NCBI GenBank assembly: GCA_964006375.1
Contig: OZ023270.1
Coordinates: forward strand, 56,327,036-56,391,035
DNA: 64,000 nt
From: Tillus elongatus
Taxonomy: Eukaryota; Arthropoda; Insecta; Coleoptera; Cleridae
Direction of reading: 5' to 3'
The notes under the pieces are model-generated. The model did not search any database. It was not told the DNA's origin and worked only from the letters and a program-made list of their open reading frames with translations. A program made the position numbers and the translations under genes. Positions 24,380 to 37,059 of this stretch are shown one piece after another. Numbering within the stretch: position 1 is the first letter of the stretch; the number at the start of each line of letters is the position of its first letter.

Positions 24380-25680
24380 CGAATTGAGATATGATCTTCA
24401 AAGGGGTATGGTCATTTTACATTGGGTTTTGGGATGATCACTTTTTTTAGCGGCCACAAATAAAAGTAGTATGCCTTGATAGTAGGTACCTCAGACAACA
24501 TATGTAATAGTGGTAAAAATGATTGCAAAAGTGTATCGGAGCCGAGATATACAGGGTGATTCATTAAGTGAGCGACATTCATATCTTGGTAACTATGGCA
24601 ACTAGAGCTTTGGGAAACAAAGTATTCGAAAGCGTTTTTTAAGTGCAATTCATGTAATATTTTTTAAAATCTTATTATCGCCACCAGATGCCGCTTTTCA
24701 GGTTAAAACTTTTTTAAGGCTGTTATCTCAAATTATTCCTATTACAATGTTATATTCTTGTTACTTTTCCTTGAATCCCTAATCTTGATCCATATTTTTT
24801 GTCTCAGTTACGACCCTCTTATACAGAGTGTTCACAGGAATCGTTAGGAATAGCTATCTCGGTTATTATTGGAGCAACCATGTGGTTGAAATGGGGAAAG
24901 TTATTCAACTTTTGACAAGCATCTCGATTCTGACGTCAAAAAACAATTGCGCACCAAATTAATGATATCGACATATTAAGTTAATTTTTCTTAGTTGAAC
25001 GCTAGGTATTTTCCCGGCCAGCTAAACTGCGAATTCTACTGTCCATCTTATGAAGCTAACGTGTTCTACTCTATAGTTCCAGTGATATCTAGATCTGGAT
25101 ATGCTTGTTCGCGGGAGTCGTTTACAACAGTCATCTCCGTTATTCTTGGAGCTACAATGTGGGTCGAATGGGGAAAGTTGTTTACCTTTTCACAAGCATC
25201 TCGATTCTGACGTCAAAAGAACATTTGCGCAGATAAATCTCGAAAGGAGTATGGTCATCTTACATTGGGTTTTGGGATGATCACTTTTTTACCGGCCACA
25301 AATAAAACTAGCATGCCTTGGTGGTACCTCATACAACATATGTAATATCGGTAAAAACGGATTGCAAAAGTGCATCGGAGCCGAGATGGTGGCTCATTAG
25401 CTGAGCGACATTCATATATCGGTAACTGTGGCAACTAGAGCTTCGGGGGAAAACTTTAAAAAAGAGTTTTTTTAAGTATTATTAAGGTAATATTTTTATA
25501 TTCTTGCCACCAGATGGCGCTTTGTCAGTTGAAGCTTTTTGAAGAGTGTTATCTCAAAATATTTGTATTACTATGTTATCTTCTTTTAACTTTTTCTGAA
25601 ATCCCTAATCTTGTTCTATATTAGTTTAGTTAAGTAGAGTTTAGACCCTCTTTCATTAAAGGGTGACAAGAGGGGTGAAT
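24380..25680. repeat. Direct repeats, about 450-bp unit twice plus about 118-bp unit twice
   Basis: 24390-24840 (tacattgggttttgggatga, agtatgccttg, ggcaactagagctt, cgccaccagatg, tgttatctcaaa) recurs at about 25230-25680 in the same order. Between them 24840-24957 (atctcggttatt, gaatggggaaagtt, agcatctcgattctgacg) recurs at 25111-25227. The copies are diverged. No coding frame is recognised. Confidence 0.8.
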
Positions 25681-25689
25681 TTAATGAAA

Positions 25690-27780
25690 AATTGATGAAA
25701 GATGCTAATCTTTTACTTTAGACCCATCATGTGATACATCAGTGGAATTGTTTCGACAAATCCAAATTAATGATGCTTAAATTCAATATGGCTTCCATTT
25801 GAAAAATCAAAATACGAAACATTGAAATTCGATTTTGACACCATTTTCAAATACTACTGAAAAAGTGCTTTAAGGAAGTGAGGACGGTATTTGCATATTT
25901 TAGAAATAAGGAGGTTATTCGAAAATAAGCAATTCTAAAAATAAGTTCTTTCACCATATTCCAGGAAGCGTAAAAATTAGGTCACTTTTTTGCCAATAAA
26001 TTAGTTTCTTTACTAGATTCTGCAACTCCCATCTCATTTAATCACCTTCATATATTTTAACGTTGTAAGCGTGTAAATACTTAAAGCCCTACACGTGGCA
26101 TGCAGGTTGATGTGATAATGGCCCTTAATGTGACCAGTTTGAAGTTGTCTCGTCAAAACAAAATCTCATTCTGTCATATTATGACTAGAGTTGTACTCAA
26201 AACAAAGAAGGCCAGTGCGTCTTTGGTTTAACCGGAAGTGGCATTCCATTGTTGAAATACCAGCGAGAAAGCTAGTACAGCGCCAAAAATTATCTTTATT
26301 CATTAACTCTGTACCACTTTGAAAAATGGAGATATTGATACGTACAGAGCCGCCGATGCGATACTTCCATACGTATTGACGATGTGGAAGTAAAATCGTT
26401 AAGACATATATTGTAGATAATTTTATGCTCTCCAAATTATATAATAACTTTAAAAACGATTTGACGAATAGGAAACGAGGTAATTTCAAAAAACTTTTTT
26501 GCGACCTTCGACCGTGAATATCTCGACGCGTACTCAAAACGAAGGTCTGTGCGAGTTTTTAGATTATTATCTTTCATTCCGAGGTTTGGCTTTTTTTTCG
26601 TCTTATTTGACTGCACTATTAACAAATTTAAAATACAATTACATCAAGAATTTGTTAGCCACGGGGTATGACAAATCCTATACTATTCGCGTAAGTCTTC
26701 AATAAAAGCAACAAGCAGCTCCATGTTAAAACAGTAGCGGGTGTTCGATCTTTAATTAATTTATGTACAGTACCGTCTAGGTTGAATACAGGATACTAGC
26801 TAGCTGTGAGTATTTCATTCAAAATCGTGCATCATCCCTTACTCCTCTATGATTATGAATGGCTATGTCATGGCCCCCCGTCTGTGTGCCCTTCATTAAA
26901 CTGAATTATGTCTGTATATTGGAAAAGATACCTCTCGGCTAGCGATAAATTCTGTGCGGTGTAAATGGTGATTTACTTATAGGAGAGCTATTGTTTCATA
27001 TGGATTGTGTTAGGTACTATATTTTCCTTTATTAATCATGTAATGGTATATTTGATTGTGTTATTCGTGTTTTGATAAATAACCTGACCGACAGTTGTGA
27101 GAATCATAAATACTTGTATATTTGTTGCCTTAACAATATATCATTAGTGTTGTCACATGCATTTATTTCCCACCTGTCCACCAAGCTGCTTTCGTTTACT
27201 TTTTAACGCGTTAAAAAATCGATTACCATAATTTCTACAGTTATAAACTAAACGAAACACCCAGAAGAAGCTCCAGAGCTAAAAATATGTAATGTTTACC
27301 GAGTATCTACCTGCCAGCACCAATTTATTTATAAGAAAATTCGTTATTAAAAATAAATTAATACAGTAAAAAATATTCAAAATCTTATCTAAATTCTGAA
27401 ATAGATACTTTCTCTGTGACTTCACAGAGAAAAATATTTTGCCGGGCGATGCTGTACAAAATGAAACCGGTTGCAGAGAAGAAAACAGACACTTCTGAAC
27501 TCACAGAAAAAAAGCTTTAAGTCTGTGTGAACCAAGGAACGGTTTTACCAACTATGGGCAACAACAGCTGCTATTAAAATTGAACTTAAGGCCTTAAAAG
27601 GGATTATTCCCTCATTAGTGATTTTTTCCAACAAACAGTTGCTATAAAAATTATTGGGATTACATAATCTGATCAGATAACGTTAAAATCAAATCAAAGA
27701 CAAAAAAAATTAAAAAATTAAAAAAAAAACTCAGTCACCACTGACATTTGGAACCACGTCTCCCAACGTTCCTTTGCTAA
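25690..27780. other. No recognisable gene
   Basis: AT-rich. Around 26200-26260 a segment (aaccggaagtggcattcc) resembles the subterminal region of the mariner arms at 53 and 55.8 kb. Nothing else can be supported. Confidence 0.4.
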
Positions 27781-27784
27781 CGAG

Positions 27785-27838
<54 letters not shown>
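27785..27838. repeat. (TCAA)n tetranucleotide microsatellite
   Basis: About 13 uninterrupted TCAA units. Confidence 0.99.
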
Positions 27839-27839
<1 letters not shown>

Positions 27840-27899
27840 AGTAATCAACAAAACTTTTATTTACATTAAGAGACATATTTACAAAAATATATGCATGTA

Positions 27900-28943
27900 T
27901 AGTGTGAGCGAAACTCGATGTCTCGGCTCTATTGTAAGAAATGGAAAATCGATAGAAGAAATCAGAAAAGAGGTTCTTAAATGGGATTGAGTAAGGTCCA
28001 TTTTAAGCCAAATTTGCATATTTTTGGATATTTGAAAACTGAAGTAATGACGTCATCGAATTTTTTTCCCAGAAACATACCTATATTTTGGCATATCTAA
28101 AAATAACTATTTTTTCTGGATGTAAAGAAAAAAAAAGATATCTTTTTTCGTTAAAAAGTTATAATCGAATTTGTAGAGAAAAGTATAACAAAAAATTCGC
28201 GCAAGCATCACGATATAAACAAGAAGCCCTTGGAAACAAATGGCGAAGTTTTATCTGTCGTAGCAACGTTTTATCTGTCAACAATTAAACTAATGGTTTA
28301 CAAATATTGTTTTGTTATCATTTCACTTTGAAAAATGTTTGCGCACAACGAAAAAGTCGATATGTTATTAGTTTATTGTGAATCGCAAAAGAACCCAAGA
28401 AGATCAGTTCAGTTATACGCCCAGAGATACCCTGAACGTGTTTTTCCAAGCTTAAAAATATTTGCAAGATTAGAACGCAATTTACGTGCGAATAACGAGG
28501 CATTTTCTTCTCGAAAGGGAAGAAAAATTGCACCGTTTTGCAGTATTTTGAAGACCATTGCAGCTGCGAGAAAAATTTACGGAGCTCCCCGCATAAATCA
28601 ATAATTTTCCAACAATATTTAAATGAAACTTACAGAGAAAAATGGATAGGTGTAAATGGACCGATACAGTGGCCGCCTAAATCACCGGACTTGACCCCAC
28701 TAGACTTATTCTTGTGGGGAGCTTTGAAAAATAAAGTTTACAGAACACCATCTGTTAACTTGAAACATTTAAAAGAAAAAATCAGAAATGCTTCATTACT
28801 TCAGTTTCCAAATATCCAAAAATATGCAAATTTGCTTTAAAATGGACCTTACTCAATCGCATTTAAGAACCTTTTTTCAGATCTTTTCTATCGCTTTTCC
28901 TTTCCTTACAATAGAGCCGAGACATCGAGTTTCGCTCACTCTG
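27900..28943 (+). mobile_element. Deletion-derivative mariner with about 155-bp terminal inverted repeats
   Basis: 27900-28055 (tagtgtgagcgaaactcgat...) is mirrored at 28785-28943 (...atcgagtttcgctcactctg) with about 90% identity by eye, each end next to TA (27898-27899 and 28944-28945), the Tc1/mariner target site. It contains a transposase lacking its centre. The right inverted repeat overlaps the C-terminal codons of the transposase. Confidence 0.85.
28335..28840 (+). pseudogene. Mariner-type transposase with internal deletion
   Basis: First part (28335-28560): FAHNEKVDMLLVYCESQKN, then LYAQRYPERVFPS, the helix-turn-helix start of the same family as 12711-13165. After a deletion and a frame change, 28538-28840 gives YREKWIGVNGPIQWPPKSPDL, TPLDLFLWGALKNKVYRTP and a C-terminus in the inverted repeat. 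The TPLD Asp is the last catalytic residue; the first two acidic residues are in the deleted part. Inactive. Confidence 0.85.
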
Positions 28944-28944
28944 T

Positions 28945-29160
28945 ACATATTCTTGCTACAATATAAATAATAATGTGAAACTCCTATAATAACAATAGAT
29001 TTTCACCTTATGTTTATTTGGTTGGTGTGTTAAAACTACATTTAAACTAGTTATTCAACAAAATTGTACTAATAGGGTTGTGAATCATAACTTTTCTTTA
29101 GACTTCTCATGAAAATGTAGGTGCTGGAAAACCTGATTCAGATAACTGTTTTTCAAATTC
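28945..29160. other. No recognisable feature
   Basis: Short AT-rich spacer. Confidence 0.3.
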
Positions 29161-29164
29161 ATAT

Positions 29165-29570
29165 TTAGGGCATGCAGTCGCTTAGTTTAGTTGTTTTATT
29201 TATATAAGTGTTTTTGTAATCGCTATCATTAATTTTATTTTTAAGTTTTGTTTCATTGAAAAGTTGCAGATGTTGGTAAATTAATCTATGTTTGATCCTA
29301 AAATCACTGTTGTGTCTTACGGCGGTTAGGTTTTCAGTCAATTTGTTATTTATGATTAAGAATTTGAAACATTGGTCAGATGTTTTGTTTATATGTTCTC
29401 TCAGTGTTGGAATGTTTGTTAAATAGTGCATAGTACTGATGCGTGTATGCCAGTGACTAATCTGAGGCATTTGTTTTGGAAACGTTGCAGAGGTAGAAGT
29501 CTTGTCTTGGAGACTTCACCCCAGACTTGACAACCATTAGTGATGACCGAGCTTAGTACTGTCAGTGGCG
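29165..29570 (-). pseudogene. Jockey/CR1-like reverse-transcriptase C-terminal fragment
   Basis: On the minus strand 29570-29460 reads VITNGCQVWGEVSKTRLLPLQRFQNKCLRLVT, the Y/C-x-x-x-W-G and LQ-x-x-QNK-x-LR motifs that follow the reverse transcriptase in jockey-like LINEs. After one frameshift 29470-29165 continues HYLTNIPTLREHINKTSDQCF. No 3' tail identified. Confidence 0.6.
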
Positions 29571-29649
29571 GAAGAAAAGACTTGTGAACCTTTGTTCTAA
29601 TTGGTTATACATCTAAATGTTAATTGTGGAATAAAAAACTTCTACTTTG

Positions 29650-30800
29650 AAGAGTTCTTCAGAAGCCTCTGTAAACCAGAATATATTCCATTCATATTGG
29701 CCGCCCCGTCGTACCCTTGACCGCGGCATTAAGAGATATTTATTCCCATTACTTTCAAAATATCTAGTGTCTTACGTTCAAGACCTTTTGCAGACTGGTC
29801 AGCAATTTCAAAAAATCCAAGAAAAGACGCTCTTATTGATAATGGAACACCCTGATCGTCTTTCTCAATTTTTACATATCTTATGACTTGAGACAGCTGG
29901 TCAATTTTCGAAATGTCTTGTGTTATTTCACAAATAATTGAAATGAATGGAGCATCGTTGATTTCTTTTAAAATTTCATGCTTAATCATACTGGAAATAG
30001 TGTTAGTGATTTCGTTTTAAATTTGGTGGCTGAGATATTTATGTTTGTTTTGCGTCCTCAAATGAGACTGCAATACAGGGTCATACTTGGCAAGCCATTC
30101 AATAATAGATAAAAATTTCCCTTTTTTTCAGCATCGGTATCTTCTCGATGACCTCTTAACGGCATATTACAAACTGATAGCGTACTTATAACGTCAATCA
30201 GCCTTTTGATTATATCTCGCCATTTATTAAAATGTTCTTTTGTGTTAACTAGATTTTCAATTATTTTACCTTGTTTCCAGGAATCATACAAAAAACAAGA
30301 TTTCATGTGTATAACTGATTGTTCGTGTTCTTTTATTTTCTTGGAATATCCTTGCTAATCCTTGACTCCTTTACACCAAGCATCCCTAAAATTCTTGTCA
30401 CTTCGATCTGCAAAGAACCTACATATGGTTCACAGTAAGCCACTTGTAGTGTGGAGAGTAACAAAGCCACATCCTTTCAACTTGTATGCCAGCTTTGGTG
30501 GTATAATTGTAATAGGAAAAACTAAATGAACGTCCTTTGTCGTCTTTGAGAAAAGTACTTAATGACTTAACACGGTCCAATGTTTAGAATTTGCTCCTTC
30601 GTTTCTGTATTAATTTGTTTTCCCAAATAATTTGCGATATCCCAAGCAAAAACTTTGTCACTAACACTGAGAAAGTCCGTAGCCTCTTTCCGTGTTTCCG
30701 CCTCAATTTCCATGGTAACTTCAATTTTAAATACCTCAGCAACATTTCCATAACTTTCCGCCGAGGTTGATGGCACAGATTCAATTTGACTTTTAACAAA
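29650..30800 (-). pseudogene. hAT-type (DUF4371/ZMYM-like) transposase remnant
   Basis: In order on the minus strand: 30776-30567 ends in KEQILNIGPC, like the TTF-type zinc-finger start of this family; 30306-30058 has KWRDIIKRLIDVISTLSVCNMPLRGHRED and GNFYLLL, the linker region; 29989-29729 has ILKEINDAPFISIICEITQDISKIDQLSQVIRYV, where the usual DETTD Asp motif reads CEITQD; 29740-29650 reads CRGQGYDGAANMNG in another frame. These four blocks match the DUF4371 domain of hAT-related transposases (from memory). Frameshifts, stops and a changed catalytic box make it a fossil. Both terminal repeats unseen. Confidence 0.75.
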
Positions 30801-31428
30801 AATATAAATTCTGGTCAGTTTTTTAACTCATTCTGTCTTTTCCTTCTGAAGCTTCCTTTTTTTTTTGGCCCCACTCAATTGTTTATGTCCAGAATTCATA
30901 TTTCTGCACACTTATAATTTATAATTTAATATTTAATATTTATTACATAAACAGAAACCCAATATTTTAACTTTTAACAAATTAGAACCTCGACTTCGAT
31001 CCCGATTATAAATTCTGTGAAAAAACTATACCCAATCCACGCAAACCCTCGGATGCTCGAACTAAAGTTAAAGTTATCCATATCCTTTATCCAGTAAGTG
31101 TGAAATAAATAGTTTAACAGTTTTTAATTCAAATTAAAACCAGATATTTCTGTCATTACAAAATATATTGACAGGATTAAACCTAATAAGTAGGCATTCC
31201 TAAATTTTATTTTTAACCGTTTCTTGGAAGGACGGACTGTGGACTGAGGATGAAAGATATGATGGAGCATTTTTATTTTTACTAGTGATGGGAAAAATTG
31301 TTATATTAACAGGACGCAACAATTAGTGTTATTTAGAAAAAAACAGTTAAATATAACAGGTTCAAAATAACAGTATGAACTATGAATTATTAAGAATTCC
31401 ACGTAGACGTAATAACAGTAGCTGAACC
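30800..31428. other. No recognisable gene
   Basis: AT-rich sequence; nothing supported. Confidence 0.35.
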
Positions 31429-31429
31429 C

Positions 31430-31495
31430 GTCCGGTGGTGTAGTTAGGTAAAGGAGAATCGCTGCTACACGGGTTCAATCCTCGGGCGATGTAAC
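31430..31495 (+). mobile_element. tRNA-derived SINE head
   Basis: Contains an A-box-like tggtgtagttagg (31436-31448) and a B-box-like ggttcaatcct (31472-31482) spaced as in tRNA genes. A cloverleaf acceptor stem is not evident, so it is read as a SINE promoter rather than a tRNA gene. The 3' body is not delimited. Confidence 0.55.
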
Positions 31496-31499
31496 TATC

Positions 31500-32040
31500 A
31501 GTTGATCCGGCCTGTGGTGTGAAGGTGATTAATTTGAATAAAAAGACAAAAATAATTATGAAACAATGTGGATAGAGCAAAAACTTTAGATATCTCTAAT
31601 TCTCTGAAACATAATTGAAATTGTTTACTATACTATGCAACTATATAATGTTTGAAATAAAAAAATATTTTTGTTTTATGTTTAAAATAATTAATAATTT
31701 TTTTATAAAATAAAATGATGAAGGGGTTTTTTGGGTATTTATCACTAATAATAATTTGGTAAAAAAAAATCAACAATGAAAAATTTCTTTCGAATTTTCT
31801 TTACTAATTAAGTATTAGTTAAGCATTGAGCTTGAAAACCTGTATAGCCATTTTTTCCTTGAAAATGAGAGTTATATGAAATACATGAATTATTGTAAGC
31901 AATAAATAAAATAAATATATTTAAAAAAAATTAAAACTATTTTTTTCTCTCTATCTATAGGGTGAAGTGTGTCTGGTTTAAACTATACCGGGTACAAGGA
32001 ATATTTTTATAATTTCATTAAAATTGGTAGTGTTCCTGAG
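31500..32040. other. No recognisable gene
   Basis: Very AT-rich; nothing supported. Confidence 0.35.
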
Positions 32041-32487
32041 ATTTTTGAAGTTTCAGCGATTAGTAGTAGTAGTGTCCGTGTCCGTATGCCGTATCCCCAT
32101 CAACAACCTGATTAAATTTAAGAGTTTCATTGTACCGACGAACCTACGTTCCCAATTTTTTCCTAAGTATGTATATTATTATGATCTCATAAGAGCTGCC
32201 TTCAGGGCCCCCCAAAGTTTATTATTACGTCGTTGGTAATTCTAGCTAGTTGCATTATCGTGCTGTGTGTGGCCTAAAAACCAAACTGAATGTCAGGAAT
32301 TAGCTTTGATCTTGATTCTATTTTTTTAATTTGTAGTAACATGATTTTTTCTACTTAATTACTGATTGTGTTTAGTAGACTGATTGGTCTCTTGCTGTTT
32401 ACGTCCGTGTAAGTTTTGCCCGGTTTGTGCATTGGAATGACAGTAGCTGCTTTCCAGCTGTTAGGCAAGTGTTGTAACATAAAAAAA
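32040..32487 (-). pseudogene. Jockey-type reverse transcriptase, part 2 of an interrupted copy
   Basis: Minus strand: LQHLPNSWKAATVIPMHKPGK, SKRPISLLNTIS, then VEKIMLLQIKKIESRSKLIPDIQFGF and ATHSTIMQLARITNDVI, which are reverse-transcriptase blocks 1-2 of jockey-like LINEs. Stops and frameshifts occur. The upstream part of the same protein lies at 34915-35180 in the same orientation, separated by the palindromic insertion at 32488-34914. Confidence 0.8.
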
Positions 32488-33759
32488 ACTCTGGACGCAG
32501 CAAGTGCGTTATGGTAGTTAATTTTCATAAAAATGTTTTTATTGTAAATATGTGTTTTCTTTTTATTTAAGAAAGCAGGCATCAATTTTGGTTACCAGTA
32601 TAACCTATATAGTAAAAACAATGTGCCATGTTTCATAAAAATAACTGTATTGTGTGAAAATATACAAAAATTTCCAAAAGTAAACTTAAAGTGTTCCCAG
32701 AAAAACTCGTTTCTTGGTCAACCTTATAGGTTAATAGAAAATTGGGCTATTCAAATATGAAGCATTTGATCAAAATTCGCTACCATAACGCACTTGCTGC
32801 ATCCAGAATTTCTTTTCGTACAAACATGCATTATATTTCGATGGAAAATTGCAAAAATGCAGTAACATAAGGTGTGTTTGATTAAAAAAAAAGAAAGAAA
32901 AATTGTATCACCAACGACTTATGGGCCACCCTGTGATTGTAGAAATATTTGTTAAGATGTAGCTCAAGACACCCTATAATTAATGTATAAAGATTTTTTC
33001 ATATCTTGTATAATAACGGATATATTGAGCGTTATTAATTTTTTACGAAAATTCGACAAAAATTATATACCATTAAACGATAAACTCTATAGCTAAGACT
33101 ACTGCCAAGCATCAGAGAAAGGGTCTATTTAAAATTAATTTTCTGGAAACATTTTAGTAAAATGAGGGACAATGAGGGTTGAAACTAAGACTTCAGGGTT
33201 TGTAAAACATCCTTCTTGAGACATTTGATTTTCATAGCCCGTATTAGATTCAAGTTCTTTGCGTAAATGTTGCCAATTTTGACGTTTTAAAACGCGACTT
33301 TGACGTTTTGAGTAAAACACCAATTTATTTTTCTTTAAATGCCTGTAACTTTTTTGTCTTTTGACCTACAGAGCTAAATTTTGGTAGGTAATTTACCTCT
33401 AGCGATATAATCGCATTACCAATTTTGACGTTTAAAATTGCGAGTTTCACGTTTTGAGGAAAACTCCAAAAAAAAATTTTCTTTAACTGCCTGTAACTTT
33501 TTTATCTTTAAACTTAGAGACTTAAGTTTTGATACATGGTTCGTCCTTTATAACACAAACACGCGTACTAAATTTGGTTTCCCTTACTTTGTTAATTTCG
33601 GAGATATAAGTTTTTTTCGAAAGAAAACACAAAATTTTCCGGGAAAACCTGGGCAGATTTTCCTAGCTACCGAACTTATCCAAGCCATTTTCAAAAGGAA
33701 TTTATTCACCAAAATTAATCAACATCTGCCCATTACTTTTTGAGTTATCGGTGTGATAC

Positions 33760-33891
<132 letters not shown>

Positions 33892-34196
33892 AAATTGAAA
33901 CTAACCCCGGATATGTGTTCTGGGGGGCCTAATTAGCGCTCATTTGAAGAAATTTTTTCAAACTTCAAAAGTCGGGATCTCCTCATTAGTGATTTTTTTT
34001 AAAGAAAATTCACTAATAGCATGTATTTTGTTTGTCAGTTGTTTGAAAGCTTTCTCCGACAAGTTTTTAGTGAATTTTCTTTTAAAAAATCACTAATGAG
34101 GAGATCCCGACTTTTGAATTTTTAAAAAATTCCTTGAAATTAGCACTAATTACGCCCCCGAGAACACATATCCGGGGTCAGTTTCAATTTTTATAT

Positions 34197-34356
<160 letters not shown>

Positions 34357-34914
34357 CACACCGATAACTCAAAAAATAATGTGCCGATTTTGATCAAATT
34401 TGGCGAGTACCTTTCTTTTGCCAGTGGCTTGGATAAGTTCGTTACCCATAAAAATCTGCTTTGTTGAAATAGATTAAACAATGATTTGGCTTAATTTGAC
34501 AGATGGATTCTCTCGGGCAGTACCAGTTCTGAGCTGACCTTTAATGTATCGAATTTCGACCACGTAATTATAATGCATGTTTGTAAAAAAATAAATTCGG
34601 GACTCAGTAAGTGCGTTATGGTAGCGAATTTTTATTGAATGCCTCAAATTTGAAAAGCTCAATTTGCTATTAACCTATAACATTCGTTGGACAGGAAACT
34701 AGTTTTTTCGGGAACATGTTAAGTTTCTTTTCGAACATTTTTTGTACATTTTCAAACAGTAAAGTTATTTTTATGAAATATGGTACATATTTTCTACTAT
34801 ACATGTTATGCTGGTAACCAAATTTGATGTCTGCTTTATTTTTTTAAAAACACAGTTTTGCTATTTAAAACATTTTTATGAAAATTCACTATCATAACGC
34901 ACTTGCTGCGTCCA

Positions 34915-35180
34915 GACTTTTTAAAATAATGTTTTGTATTTAGTCTGGTCCGGGACACTTGTTACGGAAATTTCTTAGTTCGGAGTTGATTTCGTCTGTT
35001 TTAACTATTATTGAGTTAATACATGTAGTTCCCTGGGAGGGTATCATGTTTAGATAGTCATTTACTGTGTTAGTTATGTCTTTCTGTTCATTAGTAAAGT
35101 CAGGTTCTGTATTATGTATAGTCTCAAAGTGATTAGCTAAAGTCTCAGCTTTGTCGCTGTCTGTTATAACGTGTGGCTAC
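34915..35180 (-). pseudogene. Jockey-type ORF2 linker, part 1 of the interrupted copy
   Basis: Minus strand reads VITDSDKAETLANHFETIHNT, then DYLNMIP, IIVKTDEINSELRNF and KCPGPD, the endonuclease to reverse-transcriptase linker ending in a variant of the K-APG-x-D motif. A stop follows PD. About 20 residues are missing between this piece and the continuation at 32487. Confidence 0.75.
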
Positions 35181-35700
35181 CGAGTCAGTCATCTGTCCTC
35201 CCCGGCCATCGTAGCATGCAAAGTAAGGTATAATAAAACGTAGATAACCGATCATGGTCTTCGATTATTTATTTATAATATGTGAGATCTATTTTAGATG
35301 CATTTTATTCAAATATTATAATCAAATAATCTATACTCTAATACACATTTCTTGCAATATTTACCCTTCAGAAACGGCATTAGTTACAGAAGCTTTATTT
35401 AACATTACTAATTTTCACATTTAAAGCCTCAACTTTAGATATTTACAGGAGAAAAACTATAAAATTAAAAGTAATTTTTCTCGTACTTCTTGAGTTTTTT
35501 GCGCGAAGAAAAAATTAACGTTATCTGTAATATTTAATAGATTTTATTTAACAGATACAATTTTTATTCATTAAATGCAAATGACTTTGTTTCCTTTTAA
35601 CTTAGAGTTCCTAATTATGGTATATACTTTACTTTTACAATGTAAATCTGGTTACCAAATTTGGTTGCCACAGCTTTGTTATTTTCGTGTGTGTGTATCT
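35180..35700. other. No recognisable gene
   Basis: AT-rich; nothing supported. Confidence 0.35.
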
Positions 35701-35892
35701 CTGAGCCTGGGTTGAACACACTGAGACTTTCATGATGATCTCCAGCGAGATTTGGGGAGTAGGCAGATTGAGGCCTTAGAGTGTCCTTACATATTTCCTT
35801 TACGTCTTGAAAATGGCTGCAAAACAGGACCCGAGACGTCGAGTTTAAAAAAAATTCTGGACGAGTTTAAACCCGAGAACCAGGCAGTCTCA

Positions 35893-35898
<6 letters not shown>
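35700..35898 (+). mobile_element. Penelope-like terminal-repeat fragment with decayed hammerhead-like motif
   Basis: Contains gtaggcagattgaggcctta and gtgtccttacatatttcctt (the 70-bp repeat unit of 50774-51053 in the other orientation), then cttgaaaatggctgc, caggacccgagacgtcgag at 35804-35844 and cccgagaacca. These are the same blocks, in the same order, as the minus-strand 3' end at 50688-50780. The hammerhead-like part has lost stem II pairing (ggctgc against gaccc) and its GAAA box reads GAGA. Confidence 0.7.

Positions 35899-35978
<80 letters not shown>
35899..35978. repeat. (AT)n microsatellite
   Basis: Follows the Penelope-like fragment; 35979-36090 after it is the left block of the bipartite repeat in reverse orientation (aaactgaccctgg ... 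gctcatttga ... aaaattcactaaaa). Confidence 0.97.
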
Positions 35979-35984
<6 letters not shown>

Positions 35985-36319
35985 CCCTGGACATTGGTTC
36001 TAGGTGGCATAGTTCCTGCTCATTTGAATAATTTTTTTCGAAATTTAAAATTTGGTAGGTCCACAATGTTATCTACGAAAATTCACTAAAACCTTATCAA
36101 GTTTAAGACATAAGAGGGTTAAAACTGCCAAAATATTATCCTTTAGAGCTTATAGGGCATCGATATATTGGTTATCTGTAGAAAGGTTAGGTAAAGGTAA
36201 AAGGTAAGATGCTTACTGGCAATTAGGCCATTGCTGACCCTTTTTGCTCATCTAAACTAACCTATCCTCCACCTTGAGCTCGATCTCAACGACGACAGTG
36301 ATTTTGAAAAATCATCTGC

Positions 36320-36400
36320 CGCCGGTGAGGATCGAACCGTCGACCCCCGAGTCCGTATTGGAAAGTCTGAATCGACGTTCCCGCACGGCCACGGAGGCGC
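36320..36400 (-). mobile_element. tRNA-derived SINE head
   Basis: On the minus strand it has an A box tggccgtgcggg (36391-36380) and a perfect B box ggttcgatcct (36338-36328), with a long variable-arm-like spacer between as in serine/leucine tRNAs. Acceptor-stem pairing is not convincing. The SINE body continues to about 36250. Confidence 0.65.
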
Positions 36401-36409
36401 TTCTAGAAA

Positions 36410-37050
36410 GGTTACTCAAAGGAGTGTATAAAATATTTAAGTGGGAATTTTATTTAAATAAGCGCCTAGTGGGACAACATAAGGGGATTTTGGTGTTACC
36501 TGTTTCTCTGTACGCTTATAAATCATAAAACCCATTTATCTTCTGCCTATGACGTTTGTAACAATCTGTATTTAACCAGCGTGTTATGTTACAGAATGAA
36601 CGTCTTATTTACTATAAGAGATTTGTGTTGCCTTAATTAGCAAAAAACACACTTTCTCAGAGCTGTTTCAAAAGCCAATACAGCCCTTAACAATAACATT
36701 TTAACAACAAAAGGATAGGTTAATTTGTGGTGTTTATTTGGTAAGGTAATTTAGGTTCGTTGTGTCGAGTCAGCATAGTAAACCTGTTAAGAGTAGGTGT
36801 AACTAGTATGCATAAACCAAAGAATAAAGAAATAAGAAAAATTGAAACAACTTACGGTTGTTGAGAGACATGGTCAGAATACATAAAGATCAAAAAGTAA
36901 GTCACTTGGAAAATAAAGATGTGCAAAAATAAACATAACAAACGACCGTAGACACTTTCTAATGACAGTATAGCAAAGATATTGGGAAAAAGACCTTGGC
37001 TGGAACCAATCAATAATTTAGGCTTTATACAGAGAAAATGGAGACAAATT
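36410..37050. other. No recognisable gene
   Basis: No frame or repeat that I can support. Confidence 0.35.
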
Positions 37051-37059
37051 AGGGTAAAG

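Noticed and set aside
26166..26537. 123-residue minus-strand frame
   Set aside because: No domain or motif recognised; the region resembles decayed mariner-arm sequence.
31430..31495. Functional tRNA gene
   Set aside because: A and B boxes are present but the acceptor stem does not pair, so it is read as a SINE head. The same applies to 36320-36400.
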